Source: Micromonospora sp. BL4 (GTDB taxonomy: Bacteria > Actinomycetota > Actinomycetes > Mycobacteriales > Micromonosporaceae). From it: a stretch of DNA of 64,000 nt. Positions 48,650 through 58,200 of this stretch are shown piece by piece. Within the stretch, counting starts at the first letter, position 1. Each line of letters begins with the position of its first letter. Where the stretch lies: positions 21,678 through 85,677 of the forward strand of contig NZ_RCVJ01000153.1 in NCBI RefSeq assembly GCF_003667505.1, in the 5' to 3' direction. The notes beneath the pieces are model-generated. The model ran no database searches and had not been told where the DNA came from. It saw only the letters and a program-made list of their open reading frames with translations. A program made the position numbers and the translations under genes.

Positions 48650-49023
48650 GGGGTTTCTCCCGTCTGTGCGGCGAGCCGCGTCTCACGCTCTGCGCTGAGC
48701 TGCGCCTCAAGGTTGAAGACCTCGTCCAGCGGCCGGATGGCCCGGTCGGCGGCGCCCTGGTCGAGGCCGACGAAGTAGGGCGCCATCTCCGCCTGCCAGC
48801 GGGTGTTGACGTCGCTGGTCTGCATGGCGGCCTGGGCCGCCGCGAAGTCGTCGGTGACCAGGTAGCCCACGAGCAGGCCGTCGTCGCGGAGGAAGAGCGA
48901 GTAGTCGTGCCAACCGCTCTCGGCCAGGGCGGCGAGCATCTCCGGCCAGACCCGTGCGTGGCGGGCGCGGTACTCGTCGAGTCGGTCGGGGTCTACCTGG
49001 AGGGTGAAGCAGACGCGGGGCAT
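48646..49023 (-). CDS. rhaM: L-rhamnose mutarotase
   Basis: 125 aa; the core (residues 1-~105) matches RhaM/RhaU: VCFTLQVDPDRLDEYRARHARVWPEM, WHDYSLFLRDDGLLVGYL, VNTRWQAEMAPYF. It interconverts alpha- and beta-L-rhamnose so the isomerase receives its preferred anomer. The family norm is about 104 aa; the extra C-terminal ~20 residues are charged and probably nonessential. ATG at 49023 has GGGAG nearby. A strong hairpin separates it from the transporter genes upstream. Confidence 0.9.
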   Translation of the reverse strand: MPRVCFTLQVDPDRLDEYRARHARVWPEMLAALAESGWHDYSLFLRDDGLLVGYLVTDDFAAAQAAMQTSDVNTRWQAEMAPYFVGLDQGAADRAIRPLDEVFNLEAQLSAERETRLAAQTGETP

Positions 49024-49041
49024 GGTTCTCCCGTCGGCTCC

Positions 49042-49080
49042 CCCGGTCGGTGCGGCGCGGTGTACGCCGCACCGACCGGG
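49042..49080 (-). terminator. Intercistronic hairpin between rhaS and rhaM
   Basis: CCCGGTCGGTGCGGCG (49042-49057) and CGCCGCACCGACCGGG (49065-49080) form a perfect 16-bp stem with a 7-nt loop. It sits 7 bp after the binding-protein stop and 19 bp before the rhaM start, so it can cap the abundant transporter mRNA and lower expression of the catabolic genes. Confidence 0.8.
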
Positions 49081-49087
49081 AGGGCGG

Positions 49088-50173
49088 TCAGAACTGGAAC
49101 TGGTCGATGTTGCTCTTGTCGAAGACGGTCGGCGGGCCGAGGATGACCACCCCGTCCTTGCCGACGGTGAACTCGCCGAGCTTGCCGGCCTTGAACTTGT
49201 CGCCCTCGGCGCCGGTGATCTGGCCGGAGGCCAGCGCCGCGCCGACGTACGCCGCGAGGTAGCCGAGGTCGGCCGGGCTCCACAGGGCGAAGGCGTCGAC
49301 GGTGCCGTCCTTGACGTACTGGCGCATCTGGTTGGGGGTGCCCAGACCGGTCAGCTTGACCTTGCCCTTGTACTGCGACCCGCTGAGGTAGCGCCCGGCG
49401 GCCGCGACGCCGACCGTGGTCGGAGAGATGATGCCCTTGAGGTTCGGGTACGACTGGAGCAGACCCTGGGTCTCCTGGAAGGACTTCTGGTCGTCGTCGT
49501 TGCCGTACGCCACGGTGACCAGCTTGACCTTGCTGTACTCGGGCTTCTTCAGCTCCTCCTTCATCAGCGCGATCCAGGCGTTCTGGTTGGTCGCGTTGGC
49601 GGTCGCGGAGAGGATCGCGATCTCGCCCTCGCCGCCGATCTGCTGCGAGATCAGCTTGACCTGGTTCTCCGCGATGCCCTCGGCGGTGACCTGGTTGACG
49701 AAGATCTGCCGGCACTCCGGCTTGGTGTCGGAGTCGAAGGTGACGATCTTCGCGCCGGCCGCCTTCGCCTGGTTGAGCGCGCCGCAGATGGCGTTCGGAT
49801 CGTTGGCCGAGGTGACGATCACGTCCATGCCCTGCTGGGACAGGGTGTTGATGTAGCTGACCTGCGACGAGGCGCTGGCCTCGGACGGGCCGACCTCCTT
49901 GAACTCACCCTTGAACTCCGTGACCGCGTCCTTGCCGCCGTTGTCCGAGACGGTGAAGTACGGGTTGTTCAGCTGCTTCGGCAGGAAGGCGATCTTGAGC
50001 CCTTCCTTGATGGCGGCGTCGGGATTGGCGGCGCCGCTCGCCTGGTTGCCGGCGCCGCCGTCGTCACCGGAGTTGTCCCGGGTGGTACCGCCGCACGCTG
50101 CGGCGCTGAGCAGCAGTGCGGCCAGGGTGAGGCTGGTGGCCCCGACACGGAGGCCTCTGCGGTATGCGGACAT
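49088..50173 (-). CDS. rhaS: Rhamnose ABC transporter substrate-binding lipoprotein
   Basis: 361 aa. Lipobox SAAAC (Cys ~26), followed by a periplasmic-binding type 1 (RbsB-like) fold: LKIAFLPKQLNNPYFTVSDN, DVIVTSANDPNAICGALNQA, EGEIAILSATANATNQNAW and GVAAAGRYLSGSQ. It matches the RhaS/autoinducer-2-like group that accompanies RhaTPQ. It captures L-rhamnose at the membrane outer face. ATG at 50173 is chosen because GGAAGG sits 6 nt upstream; an ATG at 50179 abuts that site. The symbol follows ABC nomenclature, not the E. coli regulator RhaS. Confidence 0.9.
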   Translation of the reverse strand: MSAYRRGLRVGATSLTLAALLLSAAACGGTTRDNSGDDGGAGNQASGAANPDAAIKEGLKIAFLPKQLNNPYFTVSDNGGKDAVTEFKGEFKEVGPSEASASSQVSYINTLSQQGMDVIVTSANDPNAICGALNQAKAAGAKIVTFDSDTKPECRQIFVNQVTAEGIAENQVKLISQQIGGEGEIAILSATANATNQNAWIALMKEELKKPEYSKVKLVTVAYGNDDDQKSFQETQGLLQSYPNLKGIISPTTVGVAAAGRYLSGSQYKGKVKLTGLGTPNQMRQYVKDGTVDAFALWSPADLGYLAAYVGAALASGQITGAEGDKFKAGKLGEFTVGKDGVVILGPPTVFDKSNIDQFQF

Positions 50174-50210
50174 CGTCATCCTTCCGGGGGTGGTTGGTGA
50201 GCGGGGGACC

Positions 50211-51266
50211 TCACGAAGCGACGGAGTGCCGCTGTCGTCGACGGTGCAGCCGGGCGCGGATGTCCGCGACGGCGTTGGGCAGCACCACGGATGCGATGAG
50301 CAGGGTGCCGGTGACGATCGTCAGGGCGTTGGCGTCGACGTCGGCGAGCTGCAACGCGTTGCGCAGGACGCCGAGGAGCAGGACGCCGGCCAGCACACCG
50401 AGCAGGGCGCCCCGGCCGCCGAAGATCGAGACCCCGCCGAGCAGCACGGCGGTGACGACGGTCAGCTCCAGGCCGGTGGCGTTGTCGCCGCGGGCGCTGG
50501 CGTACCGCAGGGTCCAGAAGATGCCGACCAGCCCGCACACGGCGCCGGAGACCACGAAGAGCCAGAACTTCGTCCGGGCCACTGAGACGCCGGTGAACGT
50601 GGCGGCCTGGTCGTTGTTGCCCATGGCGTAGAGCGCCCGGCCGGCCGCGGTGGCGTGCAGCACCACCCCGAAGACCAGGGCGAGCAGCAGCAGCGGCACC
50701 ACCACGACCGGGATCGACGTGCCGGGGATGTTCCGCACCACGGCGGCCGTCCAGTCGGCCGGGAAGTCCGCGACCGCCTGGTCGCCGAGCACGACGAAGG
50801 ACAGCCCCCGGTAGAGGGCGAGCGTGCCGATGGTGACCGCCAGGGACGGCAGGCCGAAACCGGTGACGAAGAGACCGTTCACCGCGCCGAGCACCGCCCC
50901 GAGCAGCACCACGAGGACGCAGATCAGCTCCAGCGACAGTCCACTGGAGAGCCAGAGCTGCCCCATCAACGTGCTGCACAGGCCCACCATGCTGGCCACC
51001 GAGAGGTCGATCTCGCCGGTGATCACGATCAGGGTCATCGGCAGCGCGATGAACGCCAGCGGCACCAGGTCGAGCAGCAGGAACTGGGCGTTGCGGCCGG
51101 TGGCGAAGTTCTCCACGGTCAGTCCGGCGACCAGCACGGCCGCCACGAGGGCGCCGACGATCACCGCGTCCCAGGAGCCGAACAGCCCGCGCAGGGTGGC
51201 GAGTCGGCCCGCGCCGGGCTCGGCCTCGACGGTGGGCGGTGCGGCGTACAGGCTGTCATGCGCCAT
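50211..51266 (-). CDS. rhaQ: Rhamnose ABC transporter permease (RhaQ type)
   Basis: 351 aa, RbsC/AraH-family permease with about nine helices. IVITGEIDLSVASMVGLCS, PSLAVTIGTLALYRGLSF and VVTAVLLGGVSIFGGRGALLG are the family's conserved blocks. It forms half of the rhamnose channel with the upstream permease. Its ATG at 51266 overlaps the end of that permease gene by 11 bp. The order permease-permease-binding protein after the ATPase is typical of RhaTPQS. Confidence 0.88.
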   Translation of the reverse strand: MAHDSLYAAPPTVEAEPGAGRLATLRGLFGSWDAVIVGALVAAVLVAGLTVENFATGRNAQFLLLDLVPLAFIALPMTLIVITGEIDLSVASMVGLCSTLMGQLWLSSGLSLELICVLVVLLGAVLGAVNGLFVTGFGLPSLAVTIGTLALYRGLSFVVLGDQAVADFPADWTAAVVRNIPGTSIPVVVVPLLLLALVFGVVLHATAAGRALYAMGNNDQAATFTGVSVARTKFWLFVVSGAVCGLVGIFWTLRYASARGDNATGLELTVVTAVLLGGVSIFGGRGALLGVLAGVLLLGVLRNALQLADVDANALTIVTGTLLIASVVLPNAVADIRARLHRRRQRHSVAS

Positions 51267-52317
51267 GGGCGCTTCTCCCTCGGAGGCGGGCCGCCACCCG
51301 CAGGGCCAGGAGCCGGTCCAGCCCGATGGCGGCGAGGATGAGCGCGCCGACCACGGCCTGCTGCCAGAACGGGTCGATGCGCAGGACGGCGAGCGAGCTG
51401 CCGATCGTGGTCAGCAGCACGGCGCCGAGCGCCGCGCCGTAGGCGCTGCCGCTGCCGCCGAAGATCGCCACCCCGCCGACCACGGCGGCGGCGACGACCT
51501 GGAGTTCCAGACCGGTGCCGGCGGCCGCGTCGAGGGTGCCGAACCGGGCCGCGTACAGCACGCCGGCGAGGCCGGCCAGCGCGCCGTTGGCGACGAACAC
51601 CGCGAACACCCGCCGGCCCACCGGGATGCCGGAGAGCCGGGCGGCGGCCGGCTCGGAGCCGATCGCGTACAGCTCCCGGCCGCTGTGGTACGAGCGCAGG
51701 TAGAACCCGACCGCGGCGACGACGACCAGCGCGACGAGGAACAGCACGGGTACGCCGAGCACGGTCTGGTTACCCAGCCGCAGGAACGATGAGGGCATGT
51801 CGGCGGCGTTGATCTGCCGGCCGGACGCCCAGTAGTAGTCGACGCCCCGGAAGGCGTAGAGCGTGCCGAGGGTGATGACCAGAGCGGGCACCCGGGCCAC
51901 CGCGATCAGGCCGCCGTTGATCACACCGCAGAGCGCGCCCAGCGCGACCCCCACGACGAGCGCCACGGGCCACGGGGTGCCGGGCGCGCTGAGGAACAGC
52001 GTGCCGGTGGCGAACGCGACCAGACCCAGGATCGAGCCGACGGAGAGGTCGACGTTGCGGGTGACGATGACCAGGGTCTGCCCGACCGCCAGGATCACCA
52101 GGATCGCGCAGCCCAGCAGCAGGTCCTTGACGCTCTGGCCGCTCAGGAAGCGGTCGTTGCGCACGGTGGTCACCAGGACCAGCAGGCCGAGCGCGATGAG
52201 CAGGCTCAGCTCGCGTACGGCGAGCAGCCGTTCGGTGAGGCTGCGGCGCTGCCGGTCGGGCTCGGTCGGTTCGGTCCCGGTGGGCCGCTCGGGCGCGCCG
52301 GTGTCGGTGCGGCTCAT
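51256..52317 (-). CDS. rhaP: Rhamnose ABC transporter permease (RhaP type)
   Basis: 353 aa from the ATG at 52317, with AAGGAG at 8 nt. RbsC-type helices and blocks: VIVTRNVDLSVGSILGLVAF, ALVITLGTLYAFRGVDYYWA and VVGGVAIFGGSGSAYGAAL. Its start overlaps the ATPase stop (ATGA), and its end overlaps the next permease by 11 bp, so the transporter subunits are tightly coupled. Confidence 0.88.
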   Translation of the reverse strand: MSRTDTGAPERPTGTEPTEPDRQRRSLTERLLAVRELSLLIALGLLVLVTTVRNDRFLSGQSVKDLLLGCAILVILAVGQTLVIVTRNVDLSVGSILGLVAFATGTLFLSAPGTPWPVALVVGVALGALCGVINGGLIAVARVPALVITLGTLYAFRGVDYYWASGRQINAADMPSSFLRLGNQTVLGVPVLFLVALVVVAAVGFYLRSYHSGRELYAIGSEPAAARLSGIPVGRRVFAVFVANGALAGLAGVLYAARFGTLDAAAGTGLELQVVAAAVVGGVAIFGGSGSAYGAALGAVLLTTIGSSLAVLRIDPFWQQAVVGALILAAIGLDRLLALRVAARLRGRSAHGA

Positions 52318-53837
52318 GCGGTCACTCCTTGACCGGTGGCGGCGTACATGATGGAGGTCTCGTCCGCCTCGGCCCGGGACAGCTCGCGGACCAGGCGTCC
52401 CTCGTGCATGACCAGCACCCGGTCGGCCATGCCGAGCACCTCGGGCAGTTCGCTGCTGATCATGAGGATCGCCAGACCCTCGCCGGCCAGCTCCGAGAGC
52501 AGCCGGTGCACCTCGGACTTGGTGCCGACGTCGATGCCCCGGGTCGGCTCGTCGATGATCAGAATCCGTGGTTCGGTGGCCAGCCACTTGGCGAGCACCA
52601 CCTTCTGCTGGTTGCCGCCGGAGAGGGTCGCCACCGGGGCGTTGAGCCGGGCGGCCTTCACCTGCAACCGTCGCGTCCAGCTGCGGGCCTCGGCGCGCTC
52701 CGCGCCGCCGAGCAGGAGGCCGAGTCGGCTCAGCGCCCGACGGCGGGCCAGCGTCGCGTTGCGCTCGACCGACAGCTCCATGACCAGGCCCTGCTGCCGC
52801 CGGTCCTCGGGGACCAGCGCCATGCCGGCGGCGATCGCCCGGCCCGGCCTGCCCGCCGGAACACCTCGCCCGGCCACCCGCACCTCGCCCGCGTCGTAGC
52901 GGTCGATGCCGAAGACGGCGCGGGCGACCTCGCTGCGGCCGGCGCCGACCAGCCCGGCGAGCGCGACGATCTCCCCGCCCCGGACGGAGAACGACACGTC
53001 GGTGAAGACGCCGGCCCGGGTCAGCCCACGGACCTCGAGCAGCGTGTCCCGCAGCTCGGCGACCTGCTTGGGGTAGAGCGAGGAGACGTCCCGACCGACC
53101 ATGCGCCGCACCACCTCGTCGACGGTGAGGTCGGCGGCCGGATCGCTGGAGACCCAGGCGCCGTCGCGCAGCACGGTGACACGGTGGCAGAGGTCGAACA
53201 CCTCGTCGAACCGGTGCGAGATGAACAGCACGGCGGCGCCGCGTTCGCAGAGCGAGCGGGCGACCGCGAAGAGCCGCTCGACCTCCACGCCGGAGAGCGC
53301 GGCGGTGGGCTCGTCCATGACCAGGACGCGGGCGTCGAAGGAGATCGCCTTGGCGATCTCGACGAGCTGCTGGTCGGCGATGGAGAGCCCTCGGGCGGGA
53401 CGGGTCGGGTCGATCCGGACCCCGAGCCGCTGGAACAGCCGCTCGGCGTCGCGGTTCATCGCCGCGCTGTCGATGCGGCGCAGGCCGCGAAGCGGTTGCC
53501 GGCCCATGAAGATGTTCTCCGCCACGGACAGATCCGGAAAGAGCGTCGGCTCCTGGTAGATGACGGCGATGCCGGCGGCCCGGGCGTCGGCGGGGCCGCG
53601 CAGTCGCAGCGGCTGCCCGTCCAGCGTCATCTCGCCGGAGTCCGGCGGGTGCGCGCCGGCCAGGATCTTCACCAGGGTGGACTTGCCCGCCCCGTTCTCG
53701 CCGACCAGGGCGTGGGCCTCGCCGGCGTGCAGCGCCAGGTGCACCCCACGCAGCGCGGCGACGGCCCCGAAGGACTTCGTCACGCCGTCGAGTACCAGCA
53801 GCGGAGCGCCGTCCGTGCCTGGTGCGTCGGCGGTCAT
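52314..53837 (-). CDS. rhaT: Rhamnose ABC transporter duplicated ATPase
   Basis: 507 aa with two ATPase domains. The first has GENGAGKSTLVKIL, LSIADQQLVEIAKAI and LVMDEPTAALSG; the second has LAGLVGAGRSEVARAVFG (degenerate Walker A, as usual in RbsA/MglA-type proteins), LSGGNQQKVVLAKWL and LIIDEPTRGID. It energises rhamnose import and is the first gene of a 12.7-kb operon ending in lutC. A TTGACG-18-TACGGT promoter and the TGAATCGTTTCA operator lie immediately upstream. Confidence 0.9.
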   Translation of the reverse strand: MTADAPGTDGAPLLVLDGVTKSFGAVAALRGVHLALHAGEAHALVGENGAGKSTLVKILAGAHPPDSGEMTLDGQPLRLRGPADARAAGIAVIYQEPTLFPDLSVAENIFMGRQPLRGLRRIDSAAMNRDAERLFQRLGVRIDPTRPARGLSIADQQLVEIAKAISFDARVLVMDEPTAALSGVEVERLFAVARSLCERGAAVLFISHRFDEVFDLCHRVTVLRDGAWVSSDPAADLTVDEVVRRMVGRDVSSLYPKQVAELRDTLLEVRGLTRAGVFTDVSFSVRGGEIVALAGLVGAGRSEVARAVFGIDRYDAGEVRVAGRGVPAGRPGRAIAAGMALVPEDRRQQGLVMELSVERNATLARRRALSRLGLLLGGAERAEARSWTRRLQVKAARLNAPVATLSGGNQQKVVLAKWLATEPRILIIDEPTRGIDVGTKSEVHRLLSELAGEGLAILMISSELPEVLGMADRVLVMHEGRLVRELSRAEADETSIMYAATGQGVTA

Positions 53838-53849
53838 CCGATCCCCTCC

Positions 53850-53861
53850 TGAATCGTTTCA
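53850..53861. promoter_or_regulatory. RhaR operator at the transporter-catabolic operon
   Basis: TGAATCGTTTCA lies 13-24 bp upstream of the rhaT start, just downstream of the predicted transcription start. The identical 12-mer recurs at 62807-62818 in front of the rhamnosidase pair, linking both operons to one LacI-type regulator. Confidence 0.8.
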
Positions 53862-53875
53862 CGAGTCGTGCATGG

Positions 53876-53905
53876 ACCGTAGGGGGAGGCATTCGTGAGC
53901 GTCAA
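53876..53905 (-). promoter_or_regulatory. Promoter of the rhamnose transporter-catabolic operon
   Basis: On the minus strand, TTGACG (53900-53905) and TACGGT (53876-53881) are separated by 18 bp, giving a start near 53869. The operator would lie at about +8 to +19, the classical position for a LacI-type roadblock. Confidence 0.55.
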
Positions 53906-54010
53906 GAGTTTCGCCATGATTTCTTGGCCGTTGCCGATGCGGGCTCCGCGCACCCTCGGACCCGTGCCGCCGATCGGCGACGCGACGCGCGGGACCACCA
54001 GCTGGCTGGA

Positions 54011-54022
54011 TGAAACGTTTTA
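54011..54022. promoter_or_regulatory. RhaR autoregulatory operator
   Basis: TGAAACGTTTTA carries the AAACGTTT core and differs from the other two rhamnose operators at internal positions. It lies about 125 bp upstream of the rhaR ATG, next to a TATACA hexamer (54028-54033), so it probably provides autoregulation. Confidence 0.55.
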
Positions 54023-54146
54023 GCCGCTATACACTGCCGGAGCTACCCGGTCCAGCCGTCCCCGCGACGCGCTTTCCGGGGATCACCGCGACCGCGACCC
54101 GCTCGGGGCTCGGGCCGCGACCACCGCACGGAACGTCGAGGGAGTC

Positions 54147-55178
54147 ATGGCAACGGCGAACATCAAGGAGGTCGCCCGGCACGCCGGCGTCTCCCTCGGC
54201 ACGGTGAGCAACGTGCTCAATCGGCCCGACACGGTCGCCCCCGCCACCCGCCAGCGGGTGCTCGACGCCATCAGCACGCTCGGCTACGTCCGCAACGACT
54301 CCGCGCGCCAACTGCGCGCCGGGCACAGCCGCACCGTGGCCATCGTCGTCCTGGACGTGGCCAACCCGTTCTTCACCGACGTCGTCCGCGGCGCCGAACA
54401 GGTGGTGGAGGAAGCCGGCGCCATGCTCGTCGTCTGCAACAGCGGCGAGGACAGCGCCCGAGAACGCCGCCACCTGGAGCTGCTGGAGGAGCAGCGGGTC
54501 CGCGGCGTCCTCATCACCCCGGTCGGCCACGGCCCCCAGCCCAACCTGGACAAGCTCATCGACCGGGGCATTCCGGTGGTGCTGGTGGACCGGGGCACGG
54601 GCCGGGCGAACCGCTGCTCGGTGGCGGTCGACGACGTCCTCGGCGGCCGGCTGGCCATGGACCACCTGCTGGATCAGGGCCACCACCGCATCGCCTACCT
54701 CGGCGGCCCGCTCTCCATCGCCCAGGTCGCCGACCGGCACGCCGGTGCCGCCGCGGCACTGGAGGAACGTGACAGCGGCGCCGAACTCCGGGTGGCGGTG
54801 ACCACCAGCCTGACCGTCGCCGCCGGCCGGCGCGCCGCCGAGGAGCTGCTGACTCTGCCGGCCCGGCAGCGCCCCACCGCCGTCTTCTGCGCCAACGACC
54901 TCATCGCGCTCGGCGTCCTCCAGGAGTTGACCGCGCGCGGCCTGCGGGTGCCGGCCGACGTCGCCATCGTCGGCTACGACGACATCGAGTTCGCCGACGC
55001 GGCGGCGGTGCCGCTGTCATCGGTACGCCAGCCCCGCGACCAGCTCGGCCGCACCGCGGCGCAGCTGCTGCTGGAGGAGGCCGAGCCCGGCGACGCGCAC
55101 CGGCACCGGCACGTGGTCTTCCAGCCGGAGCTGGTCGTCCGCCGCTCCAGCGACCACCCCCGGCGCACCCGGCGCTGA
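54147..55178 (+). CDS. rhaR: LacI-family regulator of the rhamnose regulon
   Basis: 343 aa. DNA-binding headpiece NIKEVARHAGVSLGTVSNVLNRPDTVAP with the typical V-S-x-x-T-V-S-N-V-L pattern, then the effector domain (AIVVLDVANPFFTDVVRGAEQ, IPVVLVDRGTGRANRCSVAVDD, VAIVGYDDIEFADAAAVPLSS). It is divergent from the transporter-catabolic operon. Operators of matching form lie in the divergent region and before the rhamnosidases. GAGGGAG precedes the ATG. It probably represses all these genes until rhamnose or a phosphorylated intermediate binds. The name follows function, not homology to the E. coli AraC-type RhaR. Confidence 0.85.
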   Translation: MATANIKEVARHAGVSLGTVSNVLNRPDTVAPATRQRVLDAISTLGYVRNDSARQLRAGHSRTVAIVVLDVANPFFTDVVRGAEQVVEEAGAMLVVCNSGEDSARERRHLELLEEQRVRGVLITPVGHGPQPNLDKLIDRGIPVVLVDRGTGRANRCSVAVDDVLGGRLAMDHLLDQGHHRIAYLGGPLSIAQVADRHAGAAAALEERDSGAELRVAVTTSLTVAAGRRAAEELLTLPARQRPTAVFCANDLIALGVLQELTARGLRVPADVAIVGYDDIEFADAAAVPLSSVRQPRDQLGRTAAQLLLEEAEPGDAHRHRHVVFQPELVVRRSSDHPRRTRR

Positions 55179-55276
55179 CCCCCCGAACCGGTTGAAGCAG
55201 AGCAAAGGGCGTCTGACACCCCCGGGAGAGGCGGGACCGCGAGAGGCGTTGGGGGTTCGGCAGCCCCGCCGATGAG

Positions 55277-58200
55277 TCAGGCCGCCGGGACGGGCGTGGC
55301 CCAGACGTCGGCGATCGACGGGTCGTAGCCGTCACCCGTGTCCCGGAATCGCACCCGCACCGCCCCGTCGCGGGTCGCGTCCGGCAGGTCGACCACGAAC
55401 TGGTAGCTGACCGTGCCGGCTCCGGCCGCCGTACGCCGCCACGCGCGACTGTGCGCCACCACCCCGTCCACGACCACCTCGTAGTCCTTGAGCTGCGGCC
55501 CGTCGTACGTCTCCCGAGCGCGCAGCACGAACGGCTCGCCGGGCTCGACGGCGAGGTCGAACTCGAACCAGCCGCCGGGGCGGGTCGTGTCGGTGTACCG
55601 GCGGGTCAGGCCGGCCTCGGTGCTGGTGGCCGAGTAGGTCGAGGCGGCGAGGCGGTGCGCCTGCTCGGACGCCGCGACACCCAGGTCGACGTGGTCGTAC
55701 GCGCCGGGCGGTGGATCGTCGAACCGTACCGGGATCGCGACGAGGCGCCGTTCGGCCGCCGTGTCGCCGGTCGCCACCGTGATCTCCACCGGCCCCTGGG
55801 TCACCGACACGGGCGCGGTGAGCACGGTCGACACGGTGGTCTGCGCGCCGGGAGCGAGGTCGTACCCGGTGGCCGGCGTCGCCCGCCAGCTGTCCGGCGC
55901 GGTGACGGTCAGCTGCCCGGTCACCCGTACGCCGGCCCGGTTGCGCAGCACGGTGCCGACCGTCGTCGTGGCGCCCGGGGCGACGTCGGCCGGGACCGGG
56001 GCCGCCGACACGATCTGCACCGCCGGCGCAACGGCGACGGTTCCCGCGACGGGCAGCGTCGCGCTGCCACCCCGGTGGCGGTAGCTGGCGGAGCCGTCGA
56101 CGGCCCCGCTCACCGGCGCCTGACCGGCGGGGATCCGCAGGTCGTAGCGGTGGTTGACGGTGCCGCCCGGCGCGACCGTGGTGGCTCGCTTTCCGACCGG
56201 GGTCACCGTCCAGCCGTCGGGCGCCCGCAGGTCGGAGGTGACGCCGGTCAGCGGGTCCCGCCCGCCGTTGGTCACCGTGACGGTGGCGCGTACGACCTCG
56301 CCGGGCAGCCGCTCCCCCACCGGCAGGTCGAGTTTCACCACGGCGCCGACCAGGGTCGACGACGCCGCGGAGAGCCGCTGGTCGACCCGGGTGAGCAGCG
56401 CGGTGAACCGGTCCGCGTGGGCCTGGTCGAGGCGACCCGTGGCGACCTGGGTCCGCAGCCACCGGGCCGTGTCGGCGGCGCTCGCCAGGGCCCGGTGCAC
56501 GTCACCGGCGGCGGAACGCGAGTTGCCCGCCAGGTACGCCGTCCGCGCCGCCGCCGTCTCCGCGGCGAGTCGGCTGAACCGACCGCGCAGGTACTCGGCC
56601 ACCGGTCGACCCAGCTCACCGGCGAGCTGGTCGGTGAGCGTCCCCAGCTCCCGTGCCGTGTCGCCGGCGTCGCCCAGGTCGCCGAGCACCCGGTCGACCG
56701 CGAAGGAGTACGAACCGGAGCCGATCTCGTAGACGGCGACCGCGCCGTCCATCCGGACGAACCGCACGCCGTCGGCCTGCTCCGCCGGTCGGCCACCCTC
56801 GGTGACCGCGTTCCGTCCCGGTGCTGGCAGGCGTACGGTCGCCGTGGTGTTCGCCGGCAGCGTGAGCCGCAGCCGCATGTCCCCGCGTGCGTCGAGGTCC
56901 CAGTCGCTGCCGATCGTTCCGTAGGCCGAGCGGTACGACGCCCTGGCCGAGGTGAGGTCGCCACCGGGCTGCGGGGCGAACGTGAGGTGCGCGTACCCCG
57001 GCTTGTCGTTGTCGGGTTGGATGCCGGCCACGGTCCGGTACATCCAGTCCCCCACCGCGCCGTAGGCGTAGTGGTTGAAGGAGTTCATCCCCACGTCGCC
57101 GAAGCTGCCGTCGGGTTTGATCGAGTCCCAGCGCTCCCAGATCGTCGTCGCGCCCTTGGCGATCTCGTATCCCCATGACGGATAGGTGTCGTTGAGCAGC
57201 AGCCGGTACGCGACGTCCAGATGCCCGGTCGCACTGAGCGCCGGCAGCAGGTCCGGGGTGCCGAGGAAACCGGTGGAGAGGTGCCAGTCGTGACGTTGCA
57301 CGTTGGCGACCAGCCGGTCGGCGGCCTTGGCCCGCAGCGTGTCGGGCAGCAGGCCCATGCCGATGGCCAGCACGTACCCGGTCTGGCTGTCGCCCTGCAC
57401 CGTGCCGTCGGCGGCGACGTACGCGTCGACGAACGCCTGCGCGATGTCCCTGGACAGCGCCGCGTAGCGGGCCGCGTCGGCGTCCTTGCCGATGGCGCCG
57501 GCCAGCTGGCCCAACAGCCGGATGCTGTAGGCGTAGTAGGCCGTTCCGACGACGCCGGCGGGCGTCGGATCGTTCAGGTTGAGCCAGTCGAGGTACGGGC
57601 CGGCGTTGGTCCGCAGGTGATTCGAGCTGGTGCTCTCCAACCAGGACGCGTACCGCGTCATCGACGCGTAGTGCTCCTCGATCACGCGGGTGTCGCCGTA
57701 GCGTTGCCAGAGCGCGTACGGCACGGTGATCCCGGCGTCGGCCCATCCGGTCGCGCCGTCCCCGCAGCAGGCCCGGGGCGCGACGTCGGGGTACGCGCCG
57801 TTCGCCGACTGGGCGTCCCGCAGGTCCTGCAACCACTTGGTGAGGAACGTCAGGCTGTCCATGTTGAACGTCGCGGTGTTGGCGAAGACGTTGATGTCAC
57901 CGGTCCAGCCGAGCCGCTCGTCCCGGGCCGGGGTGTCGGTCGGGATGGACAGGAAGTTGCCGCGTTGCCCCCAGGTGATGTTGCTGTGCAGCTTGTTCAC
58001 CATCGCGTTGGAGGTCTCGAACTCGCTGGTGAGCTCCCCGTCGGTGTGCATGACCAGGCCGGTGACGGTGGACAGGTCGGGGGTGCCCGGGTAGCCGGTC
58101 AACTCGACGTAACGGAAGCCGTGGAAGGTGAACGTCGGCTCGTAGACCTCGGCGCCGCCGCCGCGCAGCGTGTAGTGGTCGGTGGCCCGGGCCGTACGCA

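Noticed and set aside
51256..53892. A single 878-residue protein covering rhaP and the ATPase region
   Set aside because: Only the last ~353 residues (permease) are meaningful; the part before them is the wrong frame of rhaT. The ATG at 52317 with AAGGAG is the real start.
54010..54207. Short plus-strand ORF starting in the rhaR operator (MKRFSRYTL...)
   Set aside because: No ribosome binding site, it overlaps the operator and rhaR start in another frame, and its product is Arg/Pro-rich with no motif.
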